Shown here piece after piece: positions 1 to 4,955 of a stretch of DNA of 7,438 nt. The position numbers and the translations under genes are program-made. The notes below the pieces were generated by a model, which worked only from the letters and a program-made list of their open reading frames with translations, ran no database searches and had not been told where the DNA came from. Within the stretch, counting starts at the first letter, position 1; each line of letters starts with the position of its first letter. The DNA is from Bacillota bacterium (GTDB lineage Bacteria; Bacillota; Clostridia; Lachnospirales; Lachnospiraceae). The stretch spans positions 1-7,438 of the forward strand of contig JAFACO010000519.1 of assembly GCA_023425485.1 (NCBI GenBank), given 5' to 3'.

Positions 1-185
1 GTGCAAATCATCACTTAAGACAGACCCTTACCTTCCTGGATATTTACCCGCTGCAGCAACCGGAAGCATATATAGGAAATGTTATGGGATTGCTTGATGA
101 AAATGGCAATCTTGTAAATGAGGGTACACAGAATTTCCTTAAAACTTATGTGGCTGCATTTGCTAATTGGGTTGAAAAATTCTAA
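1..185 (+). CDS. NAD(P)H-dependent FMN/quinone reductase, C-terminal part (5' end outside window)
   Basis: The frame whose codons begin at position 3 is open from the window edge to a TAA at 183-185, followed at once by a TAG, and gives the last 60 residues of a protein. The text contains LRQTLTFLDIYPLQQPEAYI, then a loop with DENGNLVNEGTQNFL, and ends in AFANWVEKF. This is the C-terminal pattern of the flavodoxin-fold NADPH-dependent FMN reductase family (azoreductase/chromate reductase-like). The nucleotide-binding N-terminal part is not in the window, so the substrate cannot be judged. Members are soluble flavoproteins that pass electrons from NAD(P)H to quinones, azo dyes or free flavin. 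The pirin gene downstream lies on the same strand after 191 nt, which fits a shared redox role but does not prove co-transcription. Confidence 0.8.
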   Translation, partial: ANHHLRQTLTFLDIYPLQQPEAYIGNVMGLLDENGNLVNEGTQNFLKTYVAAFANWVEKF

Positions 186-276
186 TAGTTGCGTTAAAAT
201 CAGAGCATATGGCTGTTGAAAAGGGCTAATATGTTTAAAGAAAAAGGGAGTTTATATCTTCCACACATAGATTGAA

Positions 277-352
277 AGACATTTTAGTTATTTTGCATGG
301 CTCTATCGGACATAAAAGTTCGCTTTTACCATGCAAAATAACTAATTTGTCT
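277..352 (+). repeat. Long nested inverted repeat with TTCG tetraloop, upstream of the pirin gene
   Basis: Perfect 17-bp arms, TTAGTTATTTTGCATGG at 284-300 and its reverse complement at 329-345, enclose 28 nt. Inside, TAAAAG (313-318) and CTTTTA (323-328) form a 6-bp stem closed by TTCG, a very stable tetraloop in RNA. This inner hairpin abuts the outer stem, leaving 301-312 as a one-sided 12-nt bulge. Past a two-base mismatch, 277-281 pairs with 348-352. No proper T-tract follows, so it is not a textbook terminator. It ends 12 nt before the SD of the pirin gene, so it could be a 5' UTR element, an mRNA stabiliser, a weak terminator for the reductase gene, or a small mobile-repeat relic. The function is unknown. 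Confidence 0.8.
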
Positions 353-376
353 GACAAACAGTAGAAAGGAGATAGC

Positions 377-1399
377 TTGGAATCAAATATTACGAAGAGT
401 GGAAAACTTGGATTTCAATTGCAGGTTTTATCCCCATACATTATTGGCTTCCATCACAAGGATAGATTTCCGGCCGGAAACGGCAAAATGGAGCCCATTT
501 CCTACATTAGCACGCGAATCAAAGGGAATGACTTTCGGGAGGATGTGCCTTATCGTATGTATCATGGAGAGCGGATTCCGGGTTTTCCCTATCATCCGCA
601 TAGAGGATTTGAAACAGTTACGGTTGCCATAAAAGGAATGATAGATCATGCTGACGGACTTTCTCTGGCTGGTCGATATGGTGACGGAGATGTACAATGG
701 ATGACGGCAGGAAAGGGCTTGCAACACTCAGAAATGTTTCCCGTACTAGATACGGAAAATGAAAATTTGCTGGAGTTATTTCAAATATGGGTTAACTTAC
801 CTAAGAAAAGTAAATTTGTTGATCCTCATTATAAAATGCTTTGGAACGAAAATATTCCTGTAATAACCCAGAAGGATGAGATTGGATTCGAGACCTCTAT
901 TAAAATTATAAATGGAGCATATAAAGATATAACCTATCTGGATGCAAACCCAGATTCCTGGGCTCATGATCCAAATAACCACGTAAATATTTGGCTCATT
1001 GAAATGGAGCCTAATGCGGTATTTGTGCTGCCAGGTATCTCATCAACTCTTAATCGCGGACTATACTGTTATGAAGGCGATTCCTTACAGATTGAGGAAC
1101 AGGTATTATCAGGCACATCCTATGCTTTTCTAAAAGGAGACAGGGAAACCAGAATTAAAAATGGAGCCACGACTTCAAGATTATTACTATTAGATGGAGA
1201 ACCAATTAATGAGCCAGTGGTTGCATATGGCCCCTTTGTAATGAATACAGAAGAAGAGATAGAACAGGCTTACCGTGATTACCAGCGAACAGGCTTCGGA
1301 GGATGGCCTTGGTCAAGTGATGAACCAGTTCATCCAGCAGATAAAGGACGCTTTGCCCTATATCCTAACGAAAGAATGGAATATCCGCCCAAAGCTTAG
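377..1399 (+). CDS. Pirin family protein (long subfamily, cupin fold)
   Basis: The product is 340 aa. It starts at TTG 377, five bases after AAAGGAG (365-371); no ATG with an SD occurs nearby. The N-terminal cupin domain (about 20-150) carries the pirin signature: HPHRGFETVTV at 73-83, DVQWMTAGKGLQHSE at 105-119. The expected metal ligands H73, H75, H117 and E119 are all present. The Pirin_C cupin occupies about 195-300. The end, FGGWPW...HPADKGRFA, is typical of a longer (about 340 aa) pirin subgroup that also has the early HHKDRFPAGNGKM segment, so the gene looks complete. Characterised pirins are Fe-binding cytosolic proteins; some have quercetin 2,3-dioxygenase activity and others are regulators, so the substrate here is unknown. 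It follows a flavin/quinone reductase gene and a large hairpin, and a terminator lies 68 nt after its stop. Confidence 0.9.
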   Translation: MESNITKSGKLGFQLQVLSPYIIGFHHKDRFPAGNGKMEPISYISTRIKGNDFREDVPYRMYHGERIPGFPYHPHRGFETVTVAIKGMIDHADGLSLAGRYGDGDVQWMTAGKGLQHSEMFPVLDTENENLLELFQIWVNLPKKSKFVDPHYKMLWNENIPVITQKDEIGFETSIKIINGAYKDITYLDANPDSWAHDPNNHVNIWLIEMEPNAVFVLPGISSTLNRGLYCYEGDSLQIEEQVLSGTSYAFLKGDRETRIKNGATTSRLLLLDGEPINEPVVAYGPFVMNTEEEIEQAYRDYQRTGFGGWPWSSDEPVHPADKGRFALYPNERMEYPPKA

Positions 1400-1429
1400 C
1401 TTAATTAAAATGCTTTAATGAATGAACGC

Positions 1430-1457
1430 TTGTTACATGAAGTTTATAAAATATAAT
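1430..1457 (+). promoter_or_regulatory. Candidate sigma-A promoter directly upstream of a terminator
   Basis: TTGTTA (1430-1435) and a perfect TATAAT (1452-1457) are 16 nt apart. Transcription would start near 1464, only a few bases before the terminator stem at 1468. Either the RNA ends after about 40 nt, or some polymerases read through into the 1503-1789 leader and the WG-repeat gene. It is a sequence match only; AT-rich DNA gives chance matches. Confidence 0.4.
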
Positions 1458-1467
1458 CCATACGGAG

Positions 1468-1502
1468 AAAAAAGTGTCAGTTTTTTGAACTGACACTTTT
1501 TT
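1468..1502. terminator. Intrinsic terminator, potentially bidirectional
   Basis: A 15-bp perfect stem pairs 1468-1482 with 1488-1502 around a 5-nt loop. The core is AGTGTCAGTT/AACTGACACT. An A-run precedes and a T-run follows the core, so it can work on either strand. On the + strand it ends pirin transcription 68 nt after the stop codon. Confidence 0.9.
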
Positions 1503-1789
1503 ATTAAAACCTAGGTATAATATACAATCTACTGAGCTAGACGAGAGAGTCTGCTTGGGTTACATAATCCAAGTAAAAAAATGTTTTATAAACACGAATT
1601 ATCTGCTATACTGGAAGAAATAGGCTGTCAGGATGCAAACTTAAGTATCGATAGGCCTTATCTGTCATATGAAATAAACCCAGTATATTTAACGATTATA
1701 TGGTCTTAATGAAATGTAAAAATTAATAGGGAGGGTAGAAAAATTTAAGTACAAACGAAAAATATAAGAGGGAAAGGGAAAATTAAATT
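1503..1789 (+). other. Non-coding or leader region before the WG-repeat gene
   Basis: No convincing gene is seen here. A TATAAT at 1516-1521 follows the terminator but has no good -35. Two small hairpins come next: 1536-1554 (AGAC/GTCT core, loop GAGAGA) and 1554-1573 (CTTGGGT/ATCCAAG, one G-U pair), then an A-run. AGGGAGGG at 1728-1735 is a strong SD-like sequence with no start codon at the right distance. The last 50 bases are very rich in purines and A/T. No known riboswitch consensus is recognisable. Confidence 0.5.
1581..1709 (+). CDS. Doubtful 42-codon ORF, possible relic
   Basis: An ATG at 1581 opens a 42-residue frame ending at TAA 1707-1709. It begins MFYKHELSAILEEIGCQDAN and ends in LTIIWS. 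There is no SD before the ATG, only an A-run. The composition is protein-like, with mixed charge and no low complexity, so it may be a decayed gene fragment or a small protein. I do not recognise a family, and chance is a real alternative. Confidence 0.2.
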   Translation: MFYKHELSAILEEIGCQDANLSIDRPYLSYEINPVYLTIIWS

Positions 1790-2971
1790 ATGAAAAAAAT
1801 CTTATCAATGCTGTTAGTTATGATGCTGCTAATCAGCATAATTCCAGTTGCACCGGTAGAAGCGGCAACTCAAACAATTACATATCTCACAAAAGCAGTT
1901 TATGAATCAGTAGGTGATTATTCCGAAGGTCTGGTATGGGTAAAAGAAGGTGATACCTATAAATACTTGAATGAAAAGGGCAAAGTAGTAATTGACCTTT
2001 CGAATAAAAAATATGCGGGTAAGAATGAATATATAGTCTCTGTTGGTGACTTTCATGATGGGTTAGCTTTAATCAAAGTAGTAAATGAAGATTCTGAAGA
2101 AGATTTTGAGTATATTTCTGACCTTGGAGGTTATTATATCGATAAAAAAGGTAATATAGCCTTAACCACTTCAAAAGTAAATAAAAAGCAATCTGGTAAA
2201 AATAAAATATCTGGACTGTATTATAATTTCTCACAGGGGATTACAATTACTGATACCAGACCAGAAGATGGCAAAGTTGCATTAGTTAAGACGGATGGAA
2301 GCACCAAATGGATTGCTGCTGAAGCAGCATATTATTGGTATACACAGGATTTAATGTGTGTAGGCAGCTTTGTGGATGGCGATTATTTGTGGGGGTATGT
2401 GGATAAAAATTATAAAAAAGTAATCCCATATGAATTTGAGCAAGCACGTCCCTTTAACAATAATTTAGCACCTGTAGAAATTGATGGTAAATGGGGATTT
2501 ATAGATAAAACCGGAAAAACAGTGATAAAGGCACAGTTTGACGACTTTATTGTACATGACAGTAATGCTTCCTATATTGTATTTGATGATGGCTTGGCAA
2601 CAGTACAAAAGAATGGTAAATGGGGCGTAATAGACGAAAAAGGTAATACGGTTATAGCCTTTAAATATGTTGATTATCCTGTTATTTTTAGAAATGGATA
2701 TGCTTGTGTTGCTGGAAGTAATGGAAAGTATACCTATATAGATAAAACGGGCAAAACTGTAATTAAAACTGGATATGAGGATGCAAATTATTTTACAGAG
2801 TCAGGTGTTGCAGTTGTAGGAAATAAAGGTGTTTACAAGCTAATAGATACTAAGGGAAATCAAATAGGAAAGAAAACCTGGAAATTTGAAGGTACCAATG
2901 TATCGGGTATGGCACCAGACATTTTAAAGTACAGGATAAAGGGCAAATGGGGTATCGCCAAAGTAGGATAA
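1790..2971 (+). CDS. Exported WG-repeat protein
   Basis: The 393-aa product has a clear signal peptide: MKKI basic start, hydrophobic core at about 5-22, and probable cleavage after VEA or VEAA at 25-26. No lipobox cysteine, LPXTG motif or second membrane segment is seen, so it is probably secreted. The rest is WG (KWG) repeat, about 40 residues per unit. The best copies are GKWGFIDKTGKTVI (233-246), GKWGVIDEKGNTVI (276-289) and GKYTYIDKTGKTVI (312-325). More diverged units lie near 47-69, 112-124, 200-212 and 343-360, and a last half unit GKWGIAKVG ends the protein. Such repeats are thought to form beta-propeller-like or solenoid surfaces for binding; no enzyme motif is present. The start is ATG 1790, with purine-rich SD-like GGAAAGGG at 1771-1778, spacing 11. 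Terminators on both sides mark it as a single-gene unit. The ligand is unknown. Confidence 0.88.
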   Translation: MKKILSMLLVMMLLISIIPVAPVEAATQTITYLTKAVYESVGDYSEGLVWVKEGDTYKYLNEKGKVVIDLSNKKYAGKNEYIVSVGDFHDGLALIKVVNEDSEEDFEYISDLGGYYIDKKGNIALTTSKVNKKQSGKNKISGLYYNFSQGITITDTRPEDGKVALVKTDGSTKWIAAEAAYYWYTQDLMCVGSFVDGDYLWGYVDKNYKKVIPYEFEQARPFNNNLAPVEIDGKWGFIDKTGKTVIKAQFDDFIVHDSNASYIVFDDGLATVQKNGKWGVIDEKGNTVIAFKYVDYPVIFRNGYACVAGSNGKYTYIDKTGKTVIKTGYEDANYFTESGVAVVGNKGVYKLIDTKGNQIGKKTWKFEGTNVSGMAPDILKYRIKGKWGIAKVG

Positions 2972-2986
2972 TCAAAAATTAATAAT

Positions 2987-3014
2987 AAAACGCCACAATA
3001 ATAAGTGGCGTTTT
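2987..3014. terminator. Intrinsic terminator after the WG-repeat gene
   Basis: A perfect 10-bp stem AAAACGCCAC/GTGGCGTTTT (2987-2996 with 3005-3014) has an 8-nt A/T loop. The T side follows the GC core and the A side precedes it, so it may act in both directions. It starts 15 nt after the stop codon. Confidence 0.88.
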
Positions 3015-3018
3015 GTTA

Positions 3019-3047
3019 TGTGTTGGAAGATTATATTTCGTTATAAT
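3019..3047 (+). promoter_or_regulatory. Candidate promoter for the leader ORF/GIY-YIG/DUF2087/XRE cluster
   Basis: TATAAT at 3042-3047 lies 27 nt before a good SD (GGAGGG, 3075-3080). The -35 side at 17 nt (TGTGTT, 3019-3024) is poor. The position, just after a terminator and before a four-ORF cluster, makes it the best available start point, but the match rests on the -10 box. Confidence 0.35.
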
Positions 3048-3089
3048 AGCATAGAAACTATTTAGCAACTCTACGGAGGGTAGATTGCA

Positions 3090-3140
3090 ATGTCATTGAT
3101 TAAGAGCTACAATTATTTCATTAATCTAATAGAACCTTAA
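3090..3140 (+). CDS. Putative 16-codon leader ORF
   Basis: ATG 3090 stands nine bases after GGAGGG (3075-3080), the best SD in this stretch. It encodes MSLIKSYNYFINLIEP and stops at TAA 3138-3140. The last A of the stop is the first base of ATG 3140, which opens the in-frame upstream extension of the GIY-YIG protein, and that ATG has no SD of its own. The overlap suggests translational coupling or a regulatory leader peptide. It is too short to assign to a family. It has no run of one amino acid typical of classical attenuation, although three aromatic residues (Y, Y, F) are close together. Confidence 0.4.
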   Translation: MSLIKSYNYFINLIEP

Positions 3141-3153
3141 TGTCAAAGCAAAT

Positions 3154-3168
3154 ATTGTCATTGACAAT
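3154..3168. promoter_or_regulatory. Perfect palindrome, operator-like
   Basis: ATTGTCA-T-TGACAAT is a perfect 7+1+7 inverted repeat. It lies just before a TATAAT (3172-3177) and 29 nt before the likely start of the GIY-YIG gene. Part of it (TGTCATTGA) also occurs at 3091-3099 over the leader ORF start. The size and symmetry suit a dimeric HTH repressor, possibly the XRE protein of this cluster, but no binding data can be read from sequence. Confidence 0.4.
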
Positions 3169-3196
3169 TTGTATAATGAAAATGGATGGTGAAATA

Positions 3197-3520
3197 ATGG
3201 AGAGAAACACAAGGAAGGCTCTGAAAGATGCCTATAAAAATAGATTGCGAATTGGTGGTATTTATCGCATAAGCTGTAATAATAATTCAAGCAATTGGGT
3301 TCGAGCATCAACAGATTTACAGGGTATAAAAAATAGATTTTTATTCTCTGTATCCTCCAATACTTGTCCGGATAAATCAATGTTCCAGGAATGGAATCAA
3401 TTTGGTGCAGCTGCTTTTTCCTTCGAGATTCTGGAAGAACTACAGCAAAAGGAAACACAAACAGAACAGGAATTTTCAGAAGAAATAAACACCTTATTGG
3501 AACTGTGGAATGAGAAGTAA
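3197..3520 (+). CDS. GIY-YIG-like protein with degenerate active site
   Basis: The product is 107 aa from ATG 3197. The frame is open further up, to ATG 3140 (19 more residues), but the resemblance to small Firmicute GIY-YIG proteins begins at MERNTRKALKDAYKN. The SD for 3197 is weak (GGTGA, 3188-3192), so the start is uncertain. GGIYRI at 20-25 matches the GIY part. The YIG part is replaced by NWVRASTDL (33-41), with Trp for Tyr and Arg for the conserved Gly. The later segment FQEWNQFGAAAFSFEILEEL (63-82) matches the helix-strand pattern typical of the family. The protein therefore probably keeps the fold but may not cut DNA. It is followed after 27 nt by a DUF2087 gene, a domain I associate with this GIY-YIG group in Firmicutes, so a joint role, perhaps nucleic-acid binding, is likely. 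The function is unknown. Confidence 0.72.
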   Translation: MERNTRKALKDAYKNRLRIGGIYRISCNNNSSNWVRASTDLQGIKNRFLFSVSSNTCPDKSMFQEWNQFGAAAFSFEILEELQQKETQTEQEFSEEINTLLELWNEK

Positions 3521-3547
3521 AAGGATTAGTTGAAGGAGATGGTAATA

Positions 3548-3832
3548 ATGCAACAGACAATAGATATCAGCAGCTTTCTCGATACGGAAGGGAAAATTAC
3601 TCAACTATCGCAAAAAAGTAAAAAAAGGTTAGCAACACTTTCCTATCTAGCAGAAAAATTTGAGATTGGACGAAATTATACCGAAAAAGAGGTAAACACT
3701 ATTTGTGAAAGTTGGCATACCTTTGGAGACTATTTCATATTAAGGCGCGAACTAGTAGATAATGGGTTATTACTACGAGAGTTAGATGGGTCACGCTATT
3801 GGAGACCGGAGTCTGAGATATTGCCTCAATAG
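3548..3832 (+). CDS. DUF2087 domain protein
   Basis: The 94-aa product is essentially one DUF2087 domain. The hallmark pieces are all present: FLDTEGKITQLSQKSKKR (10-27), LSYLAEKFEIGRNYTEKEVN (31-50), WHTFGD (56-61), LRREL (65-69) and GSRYWR (81-86). The start is ATG 3548, nine bases after AAGGAG (3533-3538). An in-frame TTG at 3530 overlaps that SD and is unlikely. DUF2087 looks like a winged-helix or helical DNA-binding module and is often fused to ArsR-type HTH domains in putative transcriptional regulators; no biochemical role is firmly known to me. Here it stands alone between a GIY-YIG-like gene and an XRE regulator, with 27 and 19 nt gaps, so the three are probably one operon. Confidence 0.85.
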   Translation: MQQTIDISSFLDTEGKITQLSQKSKKRLATLSYLAEKFEIGRNYTEKEVNTICESWHTFGDYFILRRELVDNGLLLRELDGSRYWRPESEILPQ

Positions 3833-3851
3833 TTTAATGGAGGTTAAAATA

Positions 3852-4436
3852 ATGCAAAATAATAAGGTTGGAAAAATCATTCTAACATTACGACAGGAAA
3901 AAGGACTGACACAAAAGCAGCTGGCAGATCAATTAAATGTAAGCAATAAAACAATATCAAAATGGGAACGTGGCTTAGGGCTGCCTGATATTTCAATTAT
4001 TCCAGAGCTTTCGAACCTGCTTGGTGTAGATATCTATAATCTATTGACAGGTGATGTTACTGCTAGTGATTCTGTAGTAGGTAATATGAAGAATACACAG
4101 TTTTTTGTTTGTCCCTCCTGTAACAATATTTCTCTATGTACGGGAGCTGCCGAGGTTTCCTGCTGTGGAAAAAAACTTACAGCCCAGGTTTTGAAAAAAG
4201 TAGAGGAAAGTGATAAGCTAGATGTTCAGGATATGAAAACGGATTGGTTTATAACAAGCAATCACCCCATGACAAAGGAGAATTACATTTCCTTTGTAGC
4301 TTTTATGACAGGGGATCGTATTCAATTGATAAAACAATATCCGGAATGGAATTTGAATGTTCATATACCTAAAAGCGGTCATGGTATGTTGATATGGTAC
4401 AGTACAAAACAGGGGTTATTCTATCAACTATTATAA
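3852..4436 (+). CDS. XRE-family HTH regulator with cysteine-rich, desulfoferrodoxin-like C-terminus
   Basis: The product is 194 aa from ATG 3852, eight bases after GGAGG (3839-3843); the frame extends upstream to 3786 but overlaps the DUF2087 gene there. Residues 7-65 are a clear HTH_3 domain: LRQEKGLTQKQLADQLNV, then SNKTISKWERGLGLPDISII and LLGVDIYNLL. A short linker leads to CPSCNN (87-92) with further Cys at 96, 104 and 105, a likely zinc or iron knuckle. Residues 132-194 (WFITSNHPMTKENYISFVAF ... GLFYQLL) resemble the superoxide reductase/desulfoferrodoxin beta-sandwich. H138, H171 and H177 are present, but no late Cys ligand is seen, so it is probably not a working reductase. Such XRE-plus-SOR-like proteins occur in clostridia. 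I infer a metal- or redox-sensing regulator, possibly of its own operon. No clear terminator follows within 100 nt. Confidence 0.85.
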   Translation: MQNNKVGKIILTLRQEKGLTQKQLADQLNVSNKTISKWERGLGLPDISIIPELSNLLGVDIYNLLTGDVTASDSVVGNMKNTQFFVCPSCNNISLCTGAAEVSCCGKKLTAQVLKKVEESDKLDVQDMKTDWFITSNHPMTKENYISFVAFMTGDRIQLIKQYPEWNLNVHIPKSGHGMLIWYSTKQGLFYQLL

Positions 4437-4506
4437 GAATATTAGAATTTGTGTTAAATCCTATCGGTGAATAAAAACTATTAATAAAGGAATTATTAGA
4501 CATATT

Positions 4507-4518
4507 TTTGGCATACTA
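4507..4518 (+). promoter_or_regulatory. TTTGGCATACTA element, copy 1
   Basis: This 12-bp sequence is identical to 4919-4930 and lies 74 nt before the small-protein gene. CATACTA resembles the sigma-E -10 box (CATACAnT). AATTATT, 14 nt upstream at 4491-4497, is a loose match to the -35. Its core GCATACTA recurs inverted at 4555-4562, so it could also be a regulator site. Confidence 0.3.
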
Positions 4519-4591
4519 GTATTGAAATTTATAATCCAGGAGGTTTCATAATTATAGTATGCTTAGTCTAGTTAGACGGATAGGAGAGATT

Positions 4592-4759
4592 ATGTCAGAG
4601 AGCAATAAAATGAAAAGTACTAAGAATAATAAGAAAGAAGATGGGGCATTTCACTCTAAAAAAGTGAAGCATGACCCACAAGCAGAAAGTGCAAGAGCTG
4701 TATTTGGATGGGAGCAAGGGGAACCCTCTTATTCCAATAAATATAACACAGATAGATAA
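4592..4759 (+). CDS. Small basic hydrophilic conserved protein (55 aa)
   Basis: ATG 4592 follows AGGAGAG (4582-4588) at ordinary spacing and is my preferred start. An in-frame ATG at 4559 would add 11 residues and has a stronger SD (AGGAGG, 4538-4543) but at 15 nt, which is too far. The protein is almost free of hydrophobic runs: a Lys/Asn-rich N-terminus, then GAFHSKKVKHDPQAESARAV, FGWEQGEP and a polar tail. The KHDPQAESARA-FGWE block looks like a conserved motif of small clostridial proteins (I recall a family named after CPC_1213, not verified). No membrane segment or metal motif is present, and the function is unknown. A large terminator hairpin closes the unit, so it is a single-gene transcript unless it is joined to the XRE operon. 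Confidence 0.65.
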   Translation: MSESNKMKSTKNNKKEDGAFHSKKVKHDPQAESARAVFGWEQGEPSYSNKYNTDR

Positions 4760-4813
4760 AGTATATAGAAACTAAATTATTTCAATGAATTTATAATTGA
4801 GTTGCATTGAATT

Positions 4814-4880
4814 AAGGAGAGCTTGTTAGGAGTTATTGCATTACTGCAAAGTCAATAAACCCTAACAGGATCTCTTTTTT
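4814..4880 (+). terminator. Large intrinsic terminator hairpin
   Basis: The stem of 4814-4830 with 4861-4877 covers 17 positions with one mismatch and two G-U pairs. The 30-nt loop can fold further (TTGCA/TGCAA at 4837-4848, or TTATTG/CAATAA). A six-base T-run at 4875-4880 follows. It ends the small-protein transcript and insulates the exporter gene. The internal alternatives leave room for an attenuator role. Confidence 0.75.
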
Positions 4881-4902
4881 ATGGTCCGATCTATCAACCC
4901 TT

Positions 4903-4931
4903 GCATTTGGGTAAAACCTTTGGCATACTAT
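4903..4931 (+). promoter_or_regulatory. Candidate sigma-E-like promoter before the exporter gene (contains TTTGGCATACTA copy 2)
   Basis: GCATTTG (4903-4909) and CATACTAT (4924-4931) are 14 nt apart. Against the Bacillus sigma-E consensus (KMATATT, 14-15 nt, CATACAnT) they match 5 of 7 and 7 of 8. The start point would be near 4938, giving a short leader into the SD at 4942-4947. No good sigma-A promoter is seen in the same space after the terminator. Mother-cell expression is inference only. Confidence 0.35.
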
Positions 4932-4955
4932 AACAAAGAAAGAAGGGATATAGTG

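Noticed and set aside
399..727. Open frames on both strands inside the pirin gene
   Set aside because: The pirin frame carries all metal ligands and conserved motifs; the other frames are by-products of its composition.
1503..1789. Possible riboswitch (cyclic-di-GMP or T-box type)
   Set aside because: None of the conserved core motifs of these classes could be found; only small unspecific hairpins are present.
3161..3177. TTGACA followed by TATAAT
   Set aside because: The two boxes are only 5 nt apart, so they cannot form one promoter; the TTGACA is part of the palindrome at 3154-3168.
3126..3560. 144-codon open frame on the minus strand across the GIY-YIG gene
   Set aside because: It lies opposite a + strand gene with family similarity, has no SD of its own and its product shows no recognisable domain.
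4881..4955. Upstream extension of the exporter frame to ATG 4881
   Set aside because: It would begin right after the T-run of the terminator with no SD, and the added residues are not family-like; ATG 4956 has a good SD.
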